A stretch of DNA of 64,000 nucleotides from Phycomyces nitens. Its lineage: Eukaryota; Mucoromycota; Mucoromycetes; Mucorales; Phycomycetaceae. Each line of letters opens with the position of its first letter. Within the stretch, counting starts at the first letter, position 1. Shown one piece after another: positions 35,566-51,027 of the stretch. The notes beneath the pieces were generated by a model, which saw only the letters and a list, made by a program, of their open reading frames with translations, had not been told where the DNA came from and did not search any database. The position numbers and the translations under genes are program-made. The stretch covers positions 1,612,001 through 1,676,000 of the forward strand of contig JAHRBC010000006.1 in assembly GCA_022702545.1 (NCBI GenBank), given 5' to 3'.

Positions 35566-38300
35566 CGATTCTTTAGGGTTTTAATGAATTTTGTCTAAAA
35601 AATCAAAAAGTTGTCTCAATATCAAGTAAAAAACACTGTATATTAATACATTGGCTTATTATTTACCTACTATTTGGTTACCATGGCAACACTACATAAT
35701 ACTCCATAGCAACACCTGGTGCTCTATAAAAGACCTTTTGGTACGATAGATGAATGGTACGTACATCATTGGGTGAAACGGTATCAGTAAGACACTGAGA
35801 AAAAAAGTCACAAAACTACGCATTACTCATTGTGATACATTTTTGGTTGTCAAGGCACTCTTCTTTACTCTATGCAACACAATTTACATGACTAGATTCA
35901 GTTTTAGAATCATCTTGTCTGGGAGGAGACTCTGTTTAATGAGTGGCCAAACTCGATTAATAATATGCATGAAATCCCAAAGACTCCAATTATTCGCTGC
36001 AAAGATAATCCTAGTCAGTACACTATTAAAGGTTTTGGAATTGTAGGTATTGACTTGATGTCCTAGATTTTATTTTTTAAAAATAATAATAAAGAATCAT
36101 CTGGAATGTTGAAGAATAACTGACTAAAGATCGTATATTGGCATGCCAGATTCTAAAATTCAGTGTGAGCTTGGTTATAAGGCTTGTGTATAAACTTTAT
36201 TTCAAAAGGAAATGTGTCAGCTATTACAAATTATTACGAATCAAAATGTACTGTTTGAAAACCTATATCTAAGCACGTAATAACAGTAGTGTTTTGACAG
36301 CGTTGATTCAATCAATTGCTTGGGAAAGTATTTCTTTTTGGTATTAATTCTAAAAATAATATGCTTAATTGAAAACTGGTTTGTGGGAATATAATATATT
36401 TATTCTAATACATATACATATATACATATATATAGGCTGCCTAATTGCATAAGAACAGGTACTTGCTTTATAAATGTATTAGATAATATAAAGATAATAT
36501 AACTAGTGGTATGATTGGTTTCGATACCATCAATTAATTTATATAATATCCTGCTTCCTTGATATGGTCAGTATCTTTTTAGAGCTAGAGAATATTGCAA
36601 CAGTAATCATTATAAGTAATGCTTGGCAATAGTAGATGTTTTGGTGTAATAAAGGCAAACTCAAACTTTTGAAATAGAATATGAGTAGGAATAACAATTA
36701 AATATAATATAAAGAGCATGGTTCTTTTATTTGTATACCAGAGTTATTTGATCAAGAGTATATACATATGTATATATATATAAATATCAATACGCACTCT
36801 AAAAGTAGGGCTTGGATGATGATGATGATGAATAGAGAAAGATTAAACATTAGATAGATAAAAATACCTGATTATATGATTGAAATGCATAAAACTAAAA
36901 ACTATATACATAATGTGTTATCAATAGTTACAAAAGACTATTAAATAATGATTCAAAGTGATTTTAGTACTATAGATATCTACTTTATGAAATTAAATGG
37001 TCTTTCCAGTGGTTATTGCAAGTGTCATTTATTTGTCAGCTGAAAACTACACGTTGTATGCACACTTGATTACAAATATACAAATCTTATTCCTCTAGAT
37101 AAGAGGTATGCAGTTATATGTCATGCTCTACAGGTGATATTGCCATGCTCAAGACCCTGGCTAGATAATAATAGGATACCTTGAAAGTTTGCGGGGCATG
37201 TGCCAGACAGAAATCTCAAAATACGAGAGCTTATTCCTTGAAATAATCTCAGTATCTCTAGACTGGTGCCTTGAAAAGGCTGCCTGTCATTCCTCAGGAT
37301 AGCAACCCCTGTCTGTCAAGAAGGAACCCTGGATTAATACTCATCATTGGTTTCCAGGAAGCATAGATTACCTAGTACTATCTTCTGTGACACTGTGGCG
37401 CCCAACTCAATCTTATTCATAAATAGATATGCATTAAACTTGAAGTTCATCTTTCTTTGTGTATGATTACCTACTAGTGCATCAGAAACCCTTTTTTATA
37501 TATTACTGAACCATGCTGCATAGACTAAACCACAAGTGTGTTTCACCGCAAGACTATGGGTCCTTTTACCTGTATGATAGTTATCATGCCTATTGTTCTT
37601 CAATTGCTCATTACGATGTCTAGAAATATTAGCAGGTATGTAATACCTCGGTGATTTGTGAGCGTTAAATACCAAGCATCATAAGCAGCCAATATTAGAT
37701 ACCGGTGGTCTCAATAATATTATTTCTGAAAAATATACCAAATGTATCAAATGATTGCTTTATAGAACGTGCGTGGAGCTAAACCCCAAGATTTTATTAT
37801 AAAAACAGAAGATGCAGGTATGCTGGTCCCCCTATGTCCTGTGATGGAATAACAGAAGAATTAACTTGATATTATCAAGATTCATTTTGTCCACAGTATA
37901 TAGTATATTATATCTATTTTTGTCGTACTGGTCTTGCTCATTTACTGATAAAACCATGATCATTACTGAGCCATTGAGTTTGATGTTTTTATGCCTTTCA
38001 AATAAAAGTCTAGGCTGCTCACTTGAAAAGGAACTAGGCTTGGAGAAATTTCCAAGAGACTCTTGTAGTTTTGACTTGGAATCAACAAAAGAGGTGTCAT
38101 TCGTTGTGTAGTCGATGCTTTGCATCTGCATCGATGCACCAGACTCTCTGCTTCCGTGGACATCTAAAAATCCTTAACAATCTCTGATCAAAATATTTTG
38201 AGCCCTTTGCTACTAATAAAGTCATAAAGTGTCTAGAATCCATACTTTTTGCTTGGTCTCTTTTTAACATTTTATCAAGAGAAACAGAAAAGTATTTATT
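35566..38300. other. Gene-free A+T-rich stretch
   Basis: No coding I can support over about 2.7 kb. Simple repeats (ATACATAT near 36415, GATGAT near 36820) and scattered short frames only. Some of it could be unrecognisable transposon debris. Confidence 0.55.
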
Positions 38301-38739
38301 GCAGTCTATCACAAGAAATTATATAGAATTCCAACCTGTCTTGCAAAAAAACTTTTTTTGGCTATTATTCAAGGATCGATGGAGAAAATATTACCATTTT
38401 CACACCACTATCATAGTCAGCAAACCAGCTGTACGTTTTTTTTTTAAAAAAAGAAAAAAAAAAACAGGATTTTATAAGCTAATTTTGTCAAACTTGCTAC
38501 GTCTAGCTAAATTAACTCTGAGATTCATAGTTCTAAAGACTTTAGGCACATTTAGTAAATGAGCTTGACATGATAAATAAAGTATCCTTGAATATAGAGA
38601 ATATTACTGGATAAAGCTGCTCAAGGAACTCATAGTAAGGGTCATTAATATCTATAGACATCTTTATCGAGGCTCGGTAAATCTAAAGAGAGTGTTTTAG
38701 ACTTTCAGATACTAGCTTTGATCATTACAGGAATTTGTG

Positions 38740-39720
38740 AATGAAAAAAAATGTTTGTCCCTTATTATACTGTGTTGCAGCCACATTGCCAATGGTTCAA
38801 ACATGATGTTTTTTCTTTTTTGCAAGTGGCTATTAATATATCTTGACGGACTCACGAGTAATTATGGTTCGGTATTGAGTAATATTATAGATTACCAATA
38901 TTTTAAGATAGGGCGTGGCTGTGCTAAAACCTTTTTGAATGCGAGAGGACTGAATATGATACTTTTTGACCTCCAAGTATACGTAATAGAATATAAAACC
39001 TGCACTATCAAAATATGTTCAGACAATATTACAGCCATAAAGTATGAAAAGAAACTCGGGATCCTATTATTGCTCCTTCAAGATCTTGCCCTTGGCATCC
39101 AAAAGATAACACGAAAGCACAGAACCAATGTAAGATAATCCTATATTCTAGGATCAAAGAAAAACAGAGCAGACAAAGATTCACAATGTGAAACCACTAT
39201 ACAAGTAGACACACTCTCAAACATTTCTTTGAATGTTATAGGAGATATGAAGATTGATAAAGATAAATGTCTTTGTATCCCAAAATAACAAACGGTTCAA
39301 CGAGTTTTAGAGTTACTTGGAGGATCCAAAGGCAAATATATTTTGATAAGCAGGCAAAAATAGGTTTGGACCAACACTTTCCATGGCAGATAATCTCAAG
39401 GGTACTACGCAAGTAAAAGCAATACAAAGTAAAGAATGCCGTAATGATAATCTAGAATTGGTCAAAACAATAGTGATGGCAGATGAAGAAAAACCTGTCA
39501 ACAGTAGTATCAATCAGACTCAACAATTCAATCGTTTTAAATGCCAACCATCTGAAAATCACACGAAAACTAGATCCCAAGACATCATATCAGCATGCTC
39601 AACAAAAAACGACTCGAGCTTCTTGCTAAAATTATCGAGAATTAAAACCACCTTTTTTTTTTTAAAAAAAAAAGAGTATAGTCAACAGCAATTGTATTGG
39701 CAAAAGACAAAATTAATATC
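38740..39720 (+). pseudogene. Retroelement remnant with RNase H region
   Basis: A 133-codon open stretch (38737-39138) carries FLNARGLNMILFDLQVYVI, then TCTIKICSDNITAIKY and LLLLQDLALGIQKITRK. This is the RNase H core of gypsy/DIRS-like elements: a Glu-to-Gly change sits in NARGLN where NARELN is usual, and the SDN aspartate is retained. After a stop the similarity continues (SYILGSKKNRADKDS, FPWQIISRVLRK) with further stops and shifts to about 39720. Upstream reverse transcriptase was not recognised. Clearly non-functional. Confidence 0.65.
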
Positions 39721-39739
39721 TCGGCTGAAATGATAGAGA

Positions 39740-40354
39740 TTGTCGAAAGTGTAAATTTCTATCAGGTATCACCATTTCTGATGGATACATTTTGTTGTTA
39801 TAAAAAATGGGGGTGTTGGCCTGATTATAACATGATATACTAATTTATCTGCTTATATCCCAAGAGCTAAAGACATATTATATAGTATATACAATGTTTT
39901 CATTTTGGCTTAAAAGCAAAGGATGGTGGGGAGATTGCGGCTTGGCAAAATGAGCTCGGCCAGCAGAGTGGGTGCAGCCAGTTTGCTTCCACTGGTTGAC
40001 CACCTCAATTAAATTGGGGAGCCACCGACTCACTTTTCCACTAATGTATTTAAATAGCCTCCAAGGTATTACTCTTGATCTTTGAAAAAATATATCATTT
40101 TGATATACACTACTTTAGTATCTATTAAATGACATTTTTTTCTAATCAACCGTTTAACCAAATGTGATTTTGATATATTATTGTCTTATTTCTCAAGAGG
40201 TTTCCGATAGAAATATCTTGTATATTTTGTGAAAGTGTCAATGGCTGCCAAATTAAAGGCATGTAGGTCACCCATGAGGGCAAAATAATAATAATAATCT
40301 TTTTGAGAATTTTAATTTTTATAAAGATGTCCAACATTTGGTAAAATGTCAACT
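39740..40354. other. Intergenic, no gene seen
   Basis: A more G+C-rich patch (39925-40030) lies in A+T-rich flanks, possibly transposon debris; no protein similarity found. Confidence 0.5.
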
Positions 40355-41520
40355 TTAGTCTTTCTCACGATTTTCAGTTGGTATAAACATTTGTATAGAT
40401 GAAAAAAAAGCAAGTTTATTCATCTCTAATTGCCCAGGAAGGTAAGACAGTGGACAGAGAAGTGGGAACAGGAACAACTTGAACCCCTCTTTGGATTCTA
40501 GGGTTTCTTGGTCTTGTCTTTGACTGCCCCTTTCTCGGGTCACTTTAGAGATGCGATCAATTATCGCCAAGAGTCTGTTCAACTGTCTTTTTTATTTTGC
40601 TATTTTTTTTTAACATATATATATATATATAAAAGATAATTATCTCGTCGCTTCTCCTGCTGGGCCGAGCAATCTTGATAATCTTTATGCTGATACCTTT
40701 AGCAAAATCCTCAACGTCAGATTCACCATCTGACATGACTTCTTTTTGAAGAACATTGAGATTGGCCATCTCTAGAGCATTTCCTTCTTTTGACCCCATC
40801 TCAGCATCTATAATCTCCCAGTTGATCTCATACGTAACAATGCGACGATGGAGGATTTATAAATATTTTGAGAGTAAAGACAAACATGTACATTAATGTT
40901 TTTCTTATAATTACCTCTCTCATTCGGCTGTTGATGCGTGCATTACGCTTCTTGGTAATGCTTTCCTCATCTGACATTTGGTCACTTTGGTAGAAATACT
41001 TGTAGTTGTTTCTGATTTTAGCAACTACCATGCTTGGCCAAAATCCAGCAGTACGAGGCTGTGAGAGAGAACATGGTTTCTCAATTAGTTGACAATCTCG
41101 GCATTGTCTAGATGATCAATTCTTTGATCCTTATTTCATCTTACTTTGCTTTAATTCTCGGCAATCTCGGTGGGATCTTAAGACTTCAAGTCCCTTTTCC
41201 ACATTCTTTCATTGATAAAATCCTAAATATTACTTGCTTAGAATATAAAGGTGCTAAAGTTCTATATACCAAAATGATTACTCTCATCTCACTCTCATTG
41301 AGAGAAGACCGAAAAGGAACAAGAGGAAAGACAGTTGCAGGCAATATTGGGCCAGCGGTTCCTTTTGCGATCAACTGTATAAGCATGAGAATTCACAAGG
41401 ATACTCACTGCCTTTGCTGAGCTAGCCTGACTATCACACAGCTCTCCAATCTGACAACTCATCAATGTCAGCTTTTCATCAACTGGGTCCCAGTGTGTAC
41501 GACTTGCGGTGACCTAGAAT
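40355..41520 (-). pseudogene. Second, damaged copy of the WRSDEL-motif family
   Basis: Exon-like blocks in order: THWDPVDEKLTLMSCQIGEL (about 41500-41420), PRTAGFWPSMVVAKIRNNYK with DEESITKKRNARINSRMR (41060-40920), YEINWEIIDAEMGSKEGN with NLNVLQKEVMSDGESD and KIARPSRRSDE (40840-40640), and LNRLLAIIDRISK (40582-40355). They parallel the intact gene at 13110-14385. The donor after DE, GT in the intact copy, reads AT here (gag|ataatt), and no AG acceptor is visible before the RRIVTYE block. The conserved Trp is Arg (RPSRRSDE). I judge it decayed, though an intron with unusual borders cannot be excluded. Confidence 0.6.
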
Positions 41521-41529
41521 GACTTTTTT

Positions 41530-43533
41530 TTAATGCTACATTTTTCCCTATTATTTATTTTTCAATACGACGTTTTCATTATAAAGTATAATGATGTACT
41601 CTACTTTTTCTTTTGTTAAAAAAAAGGTAAATGATATATCATAGCAGATAATATATCTTTACCAACTCTTCTTGTTAAAATATTCACGGCTATTTAATAT
41701 CTCAAAAGAATATCGGCAATGGCATGGATGGTAAATGTGGAAAAAAGACATTATATTCTCTCTTTATACTTTTGTTACTACCTGTCAAATAACACTTGGC
41801 ATTCATAATCATGTATAATTCCAAAAAATATATTTATAAGTGTAAAAACTATACATCTAGTCAATATAGAATATGTTATTATTGTGCAACTGTTAAAATA
41901 AGATCCAATCAAGAAACTACTAGAGGAAAAAAAAGAAGAATGAAATGTTTTCTTTTTGTTCTTGTTCAACAGAAATTATCAAATTGTCATAATTATAGAT
42001 TACAACATGTTGAATAAATGGCCTATTGCAAGTGCATTAAAGAATGTAAATTTCAAAATGAATTATTCATACATGAACATATACTAGCAACTATATTCTA
42101 CTGGTTAATAATACAAGGTAAAATAACATGTAATATTACATGGTTAGTAGAAAGAACAGACATTACATTAAATATCATCATATCATTACTACCACTCGAC
42201 ACAATAGTTGTATGACCGCACAATACGAATAGCAAACATATACTCATAGTACTCGCCTAGATAACACTTTTGATGAGACATATAACAATAAAGCCATTAT
42301 TCAGCCAAAGCACCTCTTTTTGTTTAAAGAAAAAACTACACTTTGTTCTAAATTATGTACTGTATACACTTTTTTTTAAAAATTGTCTATTGAAAATAGC
42401 AGATAAATAATACTATGAAATGAACAAAGTATATGTGCCAAAGTATATGTACCTTTTTAATCCTTTCTCTATAACAAATGAAACTCTAGATATATTTACT
42501 GACCATGCAAGCATGAATTACAAGTGTGTACACAATATTCCCATTCTATCTATTCGATAAATGCAATTTTTTTTTCGTATAGTGTTGCTCGTTTGAGACC
42601 CAAAGAAAAACCAATTGGAAAAAGATTCGAGGGTTTTTGCCTCCAAGACTATATGTACCTTGGACATAGGCAAGAGGTATCTCTAAATTGCAGGTGGAAT
42701 AGGCGCCATCTCCTGCCATGTCATTTAAGAATCGACAAACTCTCTGGAATCTTTATCAGTAGCTCACGACATTCTGGCCTTTATTGATCCAAATCATAAT
42801 TGTCATCAAAGAGATTAATGTGGTAACCTTTAATTTCATGGATAATTGCTTTTTAGTTGATAAATTTAGTTTATTTATTGATAGAGTTTACAATAATCCA
42901 TGTATTTAAAAGTATTAATAGTCTGTAAAGAAAGAATGGACTAGTTTCGTCAAAAACGAGTCTGTAAAAGAAAGAATTTTATAGACAAGTACTGAATATA
43001 TATATATATTTGAACAAAAATATAGCTTTTAAGCACCCCATTAGAGATCCCTCTAAAGATTTCTGTTGAATGCGTAAAAGCGCTAATCTTTTTTTCTTTT
43101 AAAAAAAATAGGTGTTGAAATAATCACTGCAGTTGGCAACACTTACAGCAATAGGGATACAAAGAACACCTTGAGAGACATCTTTAATATTGCTCAACCA
43201 AAACCAAAAAAAAAAGGGAACTTGTTGATATATAAAGACATTGATAGCTAGAGTCAGCTGGTTCCTTTTTATCAAGCCAACAATTGGGAACCTATTGTTA
43301 CCCTCTGGTCACCAAAAGGATTAAAGGAGGGTAAAAAAGCCAAGATATAAAAGACCAAGATGTGAATGACGACACTAATGGGTGACATCAGCCGAGGCCG
43401 CGTGTGGGGACTTTGGACTTTGAAATATTATGTGGAAAATCGCGGGTATGGACCAAGAATAAAAAGAAGTTGCGACGCTTTATTTGTATTTTTTTTATTA
43501 TTTGTCTAATTGTAGAAATAAAGACAGTTATCA
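41530..43533. other. Non-coding A+T-rich region
   Basis: No gene supported. A run of open codons at 41796-42215 (+), with KKYIYKCKNYTSSQYRICYY, loosely recalls a FLYWCH-type zinc-finger remnant, but the match is too weak to call. Confidence 0.5.
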
Positions 43534-44294
<761 letters not shown>

Positions 44295-44549
44295 AGGAGA
44301 AAAAGGAGAAAAAAAGTATAGGCAGCCTTCTTTTTTTTGTACACATTTAAAGGAACCCGAACCGACAAATATCATCACCACACCACAACCACCGCAACCA
44401 CCCAGAAATATGACCTCTTTTGAAATACGGATCAAAATAAACATGTCTTCTTCTTTTTTGATCTTTTAATATTTTAAAGCAAGGGTTTTTATATATATAT
44501 GTATATATATAAAGGGTGTTTATAAAGAGATGTTTTTGAATACCTAATT

Positions 44550-45186
44550 TTATCCCCAATACCCTGTACCTGTCCAGTCATAGTCCTGCCTTTTGGGTGG
44601 ACAAAGGGAAGGTGGCAGGCTGCGGACCTTCCAGCCTGTGGGCAATCGATACCTAGGTCGTTTGCGTGCAGACTGCTGGGCCTTTTTCTGATGAGCAACA
44701 TTCTGCTGGTGCTGCTCTTGACGCTGGAGCTGAAGCCATTGAAGCAGCTCTGGTGGCAAGATTGGCTCACCTAGTTTATTAATGTCAATCAATTTATGGT
44801 GTGGGGCCAAGGTTTCTTTTGGAGTTTTTACCAGAAGTTGCATAGACAACATGGCTGAATTTACAGCTCAGTCCGAATTCACATTGACCGTGAGTAAAGA
44901 AGTGTCTACAGGGAGGTTTGTTCATTTGTTCAGCCACAAACACATTAGGGTCTTTATGGTTGTTAATGGGGGGGCTGTGGTGATTTCCTGTCAAGCTAAC
45001 ATTAGACTTTTTACCTTTGAACCAGTCGTAATGATTCTTGCGATTGGCTTGATGGACCGCACCTTGGAGATGCTTCTTTCGATTGGTGGAATTGTCAGGA
45101 AATGAGCACTGGCAGAAATCGCATTCATCTATGTCCAGTCTGTTATAAATCCATCAGCCTGATGATCACTTACACTTTCTAGGCAT
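44550..45186 (-). CDS. ZMAT5: ZMAT5 / U11-U12 snRNP 20K protein homologue
   Basis: Three exons: 45186-45174 (13 nt), 45128-44832, 44770-44550; 176 aa (human 170). The U1-type matrin C2H2 finger is MPRKYECDFCQCSFPD with NRKKHLQGAVHQ. A CCCH finger follows: NKPPCRHFFTHGQCEFGLSC and KFSHV. The C-terminus carries PTGWKVRSLPPSLCPP and ends TGTGYWG, like the human WPPVQELPPSL...WG end. In animals and plants this protein belongs to the U11/U12 di-snRNP of the minor spliceosome. Exon 1 joins through a 45-nt intron with a strong GTAAGT donor. Its presence implies the fungus has, or recently had, U12-type splicing, which is known for some Mucorales. Confidence 0.88.
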
Positions 45187-45238
45187 CCTATTTAATATTT
45201 ATGCCTAGACGTATATTGTGGATTTCTTTTTCTAGGTT

Positions 45239-45715
45239 ATGGGACTGCTGTACGTGACCTTTGTCCTTGATAGTTTCAGCACTTTTTGCACACAAATCTG
45301 TTTGTTCCCTAAAAAGGAAATATCAATACAGTTGATAATCCTATTGGCGAATGTGGAGATCTGGAATTAAATGTGTCAAAAGGCTCATATTTGGGTGTAC
45401 AGAATGGTAAGACGAGTGCCAAAAGTGGATTAGCCATGTTTATTGATTTCTTGATTTCAGATGATTCAGAAAATCCAATTGAGAAATATGTGTGTATTTA
45501 TATATATATATATATATGATTTCAATCTGTAGATTGGATAGATATGTTAGTAGAGATGCAGAGCTCCCCACCTGGCCATTTCTCTAGAGCAGTCTTATTG
45601 GACGCAACTGCAAGATTATATGGTTGAAACACCAGCAGTTCCATATTCACTATACAACCGTATGAGCCATCTACTCAAAGACACCAGACGGATGGGTGGT
45701 TTATTGGCAGCATAA
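45239..45715 (+). CDS. Possible small gene, uncharacterised
   Basis: A tentative model: ATG at 45239 (GLL), splicing to DNPIGECGDLELNVSKGSYL, then DDSENPIEKY, and finally a clean C-terminal frame APHLAISLEQSYWTQLQDYM...MGGLLAA ending at 45715. The terminal exon looks like genuine protein (balanced composition, no low complexity), but splice borders are guesses and I recognise no family. It would be divergent from the ZMAT5 gene. Confidence 0.35.
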
Positions 45716-46884
45716 ACAGGCGTCTATACAGTGGATTTCAGACATGGCTGGCATGACTCGGCCCATTGTCTAGAAATCATGAAAATCATGTCAGTTTGGC
45801 TTGCAACCAACAAGATTATCCTATGATCTTCTGGTTTGCATTGGCCAGGATGGTCATTATATCTGTGAATCATTGTAATCAGATCTGTAAAGAGATTCAA
45901 TGCCAGGTAGGCCTGTATAGACACATCTGCCCTGCCTTTGGTGAATAAATAAGATAAAGATAAAAAAAACGGTATCTAGGTCGACTATTCAATTCAGCAT
46001 TTCCCTCCAAACTGTCACCCGATCAAAATCCATTGCTAGGAAAGGAATTTCCATACAAACATCTTGTTCTGGATTGTACTACACCCTAACCTCTTTACAC
46101 ATGGTGCACTTTGGAAAAGATACTTGACAATCTATTGGAAATTCACTGTTTATAAAATGGCTAGATTACTAGGCCTCAATGGCCCTGCTAAAAATAAAAA
46201 AAAGACCAGTAAAACCGCCATTTTGATCCAATAATAATAATAAAAACCTAACTGTAAACTCTCCAAGGGGGGGAGGGTTTGATGTCCTCAGCATGTGCAA
46301 TTTTATAATGATGTTTATGTTTTTGGCTGACAGCGGAATTTGGGCAAACCAGATTAATATGCCGACCAATACAAATAGATGTATTGGCCAGTTATACACC
46401 TTATTTAATAGGCGCCTAAAAATCTTGCAAGAATTAGCACAATGCAACAAAATCTGGTCAGACATGTAAATTTGGTCGTCAGGGGGTGGGAATGACCATT
46501 GTAGATTGCAAGGTTGCCTATCCTTATTATTGACTATAGAGATCAATAGTTTTTTTGTTTTTGTTTTTTTTGTTTTTTTTGGTGATGCTGTCATCACTAG
46601 AAAAGAGTCACTTTTATAAGATTCTAGGATCTCATTGTGTACCTTTTGATACAGAACAAGTAATTGCAAACAAAGGCTCATTGCAGCTACATTGATGCAC
46701 TCGCTTTATAGAGACCCTGATTGGCAGACTGGTTTGTCACACGTGAAAGGCTCTGGATTCACATGAAAAATAAAATAAAAAATAAAGGTTGTCCCCAACC
46801 TGTAGTCTCTGGACCCATCAAATTCCCACTCTTTCTCTCTTTCTCTCTTTCTCTCTACTTTCCTCTGTACTCTGATACACAACA
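45716..46884. other. Intergenic, one unsupported long frame
   Basis: A 170-codon minus frame at 46169-46681 has Lys/Thr-rich and hydrophobic stretches but no family, no conserved start context and low-complexity runs; I do not call it. The last 100 bp are CT-rich, as in many promoters of this genome. Confidence 0.5.
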
Positions 46885-48741
<1,857 letters not shown>

Positions 48742-48818
48742 AAAAATAAAATCAAACAAATAAACATGAATAAATAAGTAAAAAAATATATACATACATA
48801 TATATATAAATAACAATA

Positions 48819-48852
<34 letters not shown>

Positions 48853-49678
48853 GTCGTTGGCAAAACATATTACAAAAGGTTCCAATAAAAAATCCTGCCA
48901 GACTATATTTATCCTGAAGCTCATCAAGGGGAGGGGTTGTGTGTCGTGTTTCGAGTGCCAATCACAAGTCTGTCTTGATGGTTCCAAGCAGTAGCCTAGA
49001 TCAATTCGACCTGTCCAGTAGCCATTGATCAATAAACGCATCATAAATGGCTTGAAATTGACCAAGATGGGTTTATATTTTATTTATTTTTAAAAAAGAG
49101 GGGTCGAGTGGTCCTTTGTTATGCACCGGTTAAAGACAAAGAAAAGGAAAGCGGATACCAGGTGCATACCAATTCAGCCCACCAACAAAAATAGCCAGAA
49201 TGATGAGCCAAAGAGGATTGTTAAAGTCAAAAATAGATAATAAAGATCAACAGAAAGTAACTTGCAATTCACATTATTCTGCTGTTTTAAGGAAAGGGCT
49301 CTTGTGGCACAAAAGGGTAATAACCTCATTGACAACATATATCTCATTTTATGCCTCAACCCTGCAACCTAATAACTTCAAGGCTTGGACAATTGTCAGT
49401 ACCTTAAAAAAGAAAAGAAAAAGAAAAAGATAGATGCTGATGATGTCATTTTCATCGTGCGAAAATGAATGGAGGAAATCAAGTTCTCCGCTATCTTGCC
49501 CCCTTCAAATCAATTTTCATATTTAAGCCCACAATTTTCACTCCTTTAATTCCTACCTTTCTTCTTCTTCTTGTTCTTGTTCTTGTTCCTTTTCTTTTTT
49601 ATTTATTTATTTATATACATATATATATATACATATCTATTTATTATAATTATTTATTCACACATATACCTGATCAAC
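48742..49678. promoter_or_regulatory. Intergenic region upstream of KCS1-like gene
   Basis: Contains (TTA)n at about 48818-48852 and a CT-rich tract (49555-49600) shortly before the KCS1-like start. No gene supported. Confidence 0.5.
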
Positions 49679-50814
49679 ATGAGCCAACATTCTCGCCCCC
49701 AACGCCCTGCCCTCAATCGATCCCATAGCTCCCTCACTCTCTTGCCCTTTACAAACCGTGTGGGAGGACACATGTCCATGTTCAGATTGGCAGCTAATGG
49801 TGCAATATGCAAGGCAGTGACGGCAACAAAAGAGCGTGCTTTCTACGAAGAGCTATTTAAACACCATCCCCAACTCCTTTCATTTGTACCACTCTACATG
49901 GGAGTAATTCGGATCTCATTTGATCAACTCAAGCCTGAAATTGCCTGGCAGGACCGGCAACGTTTACGGCACTACTCTCTCAACAGACGAAACCGGCGCA
50001 CCCTGCGACCGAATCGTGGTCAGGATGACACACAAGACCCTGAAGAATACCCTGAGCAAGAGGATCAAGAGTACGATCAAGACACAGCCACAGACACAAA
50101 GAACACGATCAGCAGAGGAGCAGAGGCTGAATTGACAAACGAGTTTATTGTGTTGGAAGATCTGACGCTTGGACTACGTAAACCGTGTGTCTTGGACCTT
50201 AAAATGGGCACCAGACAGCACGGCATACACGCCTCGGCTGCCAAAAAAGCCAGTCAGACAGCCAAGTGCCAAATGTCAACCAGTCAGGAGCTTGGAGTGC
50301 GGCTTTGTGGCATGCAGGTAAGTGAAAAAAAAATTCAGAGATGGCTTGGATAACTAAATCATCAAAACAGGTCTATCATCCCAGAGATCGCATCTATAAG
50401 TTCCAGGACAAATATGCTGGGCGTAGTCTGACCCCACAGACATTTCATGATACTCTGGTCGGATTCTGCAGTGATGGAGATCAGGTTCTGACCCACCTTA
50501 TCCCTGATCTGGTGGAGAAGCTGCGTCGATTGTCTGAATTGATAGCATCTCTGCCTGGTTATCGGTTTTATGGTTCAAGTCTACTGATACTATACGACGG
50601 TGATAGCGAGATAAAAGGCAACACCAAGGCTTGTATGGATGTACGAATAATCGATTTTGCACATTGTGTCACTCAGCGTGAAATGCAAGATAACCCGTCT
50701 TTTGTAATCTGCCCGCCTGAACATCCCGATGAACCCGATCTTGGATATCTGTTAGGTTTGTCGACCCTGATTCGTTCATTTGAACGCATCTACAGTGAGG
50801 CAATTTCACCTTGA
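49679..50814 (+). CDS. KCS1: Inositol polyphosphate kinase (IP6K/Kcs1 family)
   Basis: Two exons: 49679-50317 and 50371-50814; 360 aa. An IPK-family kinase, probably making 5-diphosphoinositol pyrophosphates (5-IP7) from IP6. Visible: VGGHMSMFRLA (start of the kinase fold), FVPLYMGV, the diagnostic PxxxDxKxG motif PCVLDLKMGTRQHG at about residue 170, CGMQVYH, FRFYGSSLLILYDG-type strand (RFYGSSLLILYDGD) and the metal-binding VRIIDFAHC, with a final DLGYLLGLSTLIRSF. Length is much shorter than yeast Kcs1 (1050 aa) and close to animal IP6K. An acidic insertion (residues ~115-140) splits the N-lobe. It lies 937 bp downstream of the Opi1-like gene in the same direction. Confidence 0.93.
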
Positions 50815-51027
50815 TTGGCCATTTAATTACTAGTATTTATTATTTTCACACGCACATATTTAAATGTATATAAAAGAGATGTTTTTACATATACACACAC
50901 ATATTAGACAGCACATAATATATCATTATCATTATTATTATATACATATTATATTATTATTATTATTTAATTATACAAATAAACACGAATTATTTTTATT
51001 TTTTATTGTTATTTTTATTTAATCTCT

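Noticed and set aside
41390..41410. GTATCCTTG on the minus strand, similar to a U12-type donor
   Set aside because: It lies in the damaged WRSDEL copy, a normal GTGAGT donor sits four bases upstream, and no TCCTTAAC branch site precedes the next acceptor.
41796..42215. Open codons resembling a FLYWCH zinc finger
   Set aside because: Spacing of Cys/His does not fit the domain and the match is only impressionistic.
45015..45016. Possible GT donor after DWFK in the ZMAT5 gene
   Set aside because: Reading through is in frame with no stop to the CCCH finger, and no acceptor downstream preserves the frame, so no intron is placed here.
46169..46681. 170-codon minus frame
   Set aside because: Low-complexity Lys/Thr and poly-Leu segments, no family similarity, no supporting splice or promoter context; chance frame most likely.
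49174..49359. Minus frame with hydrophobic end (ILFGSSFWLFLLVG)
   Set aside because: A neighbouring frame looks equally membrane-like; neither extends to a start or shows conservation.
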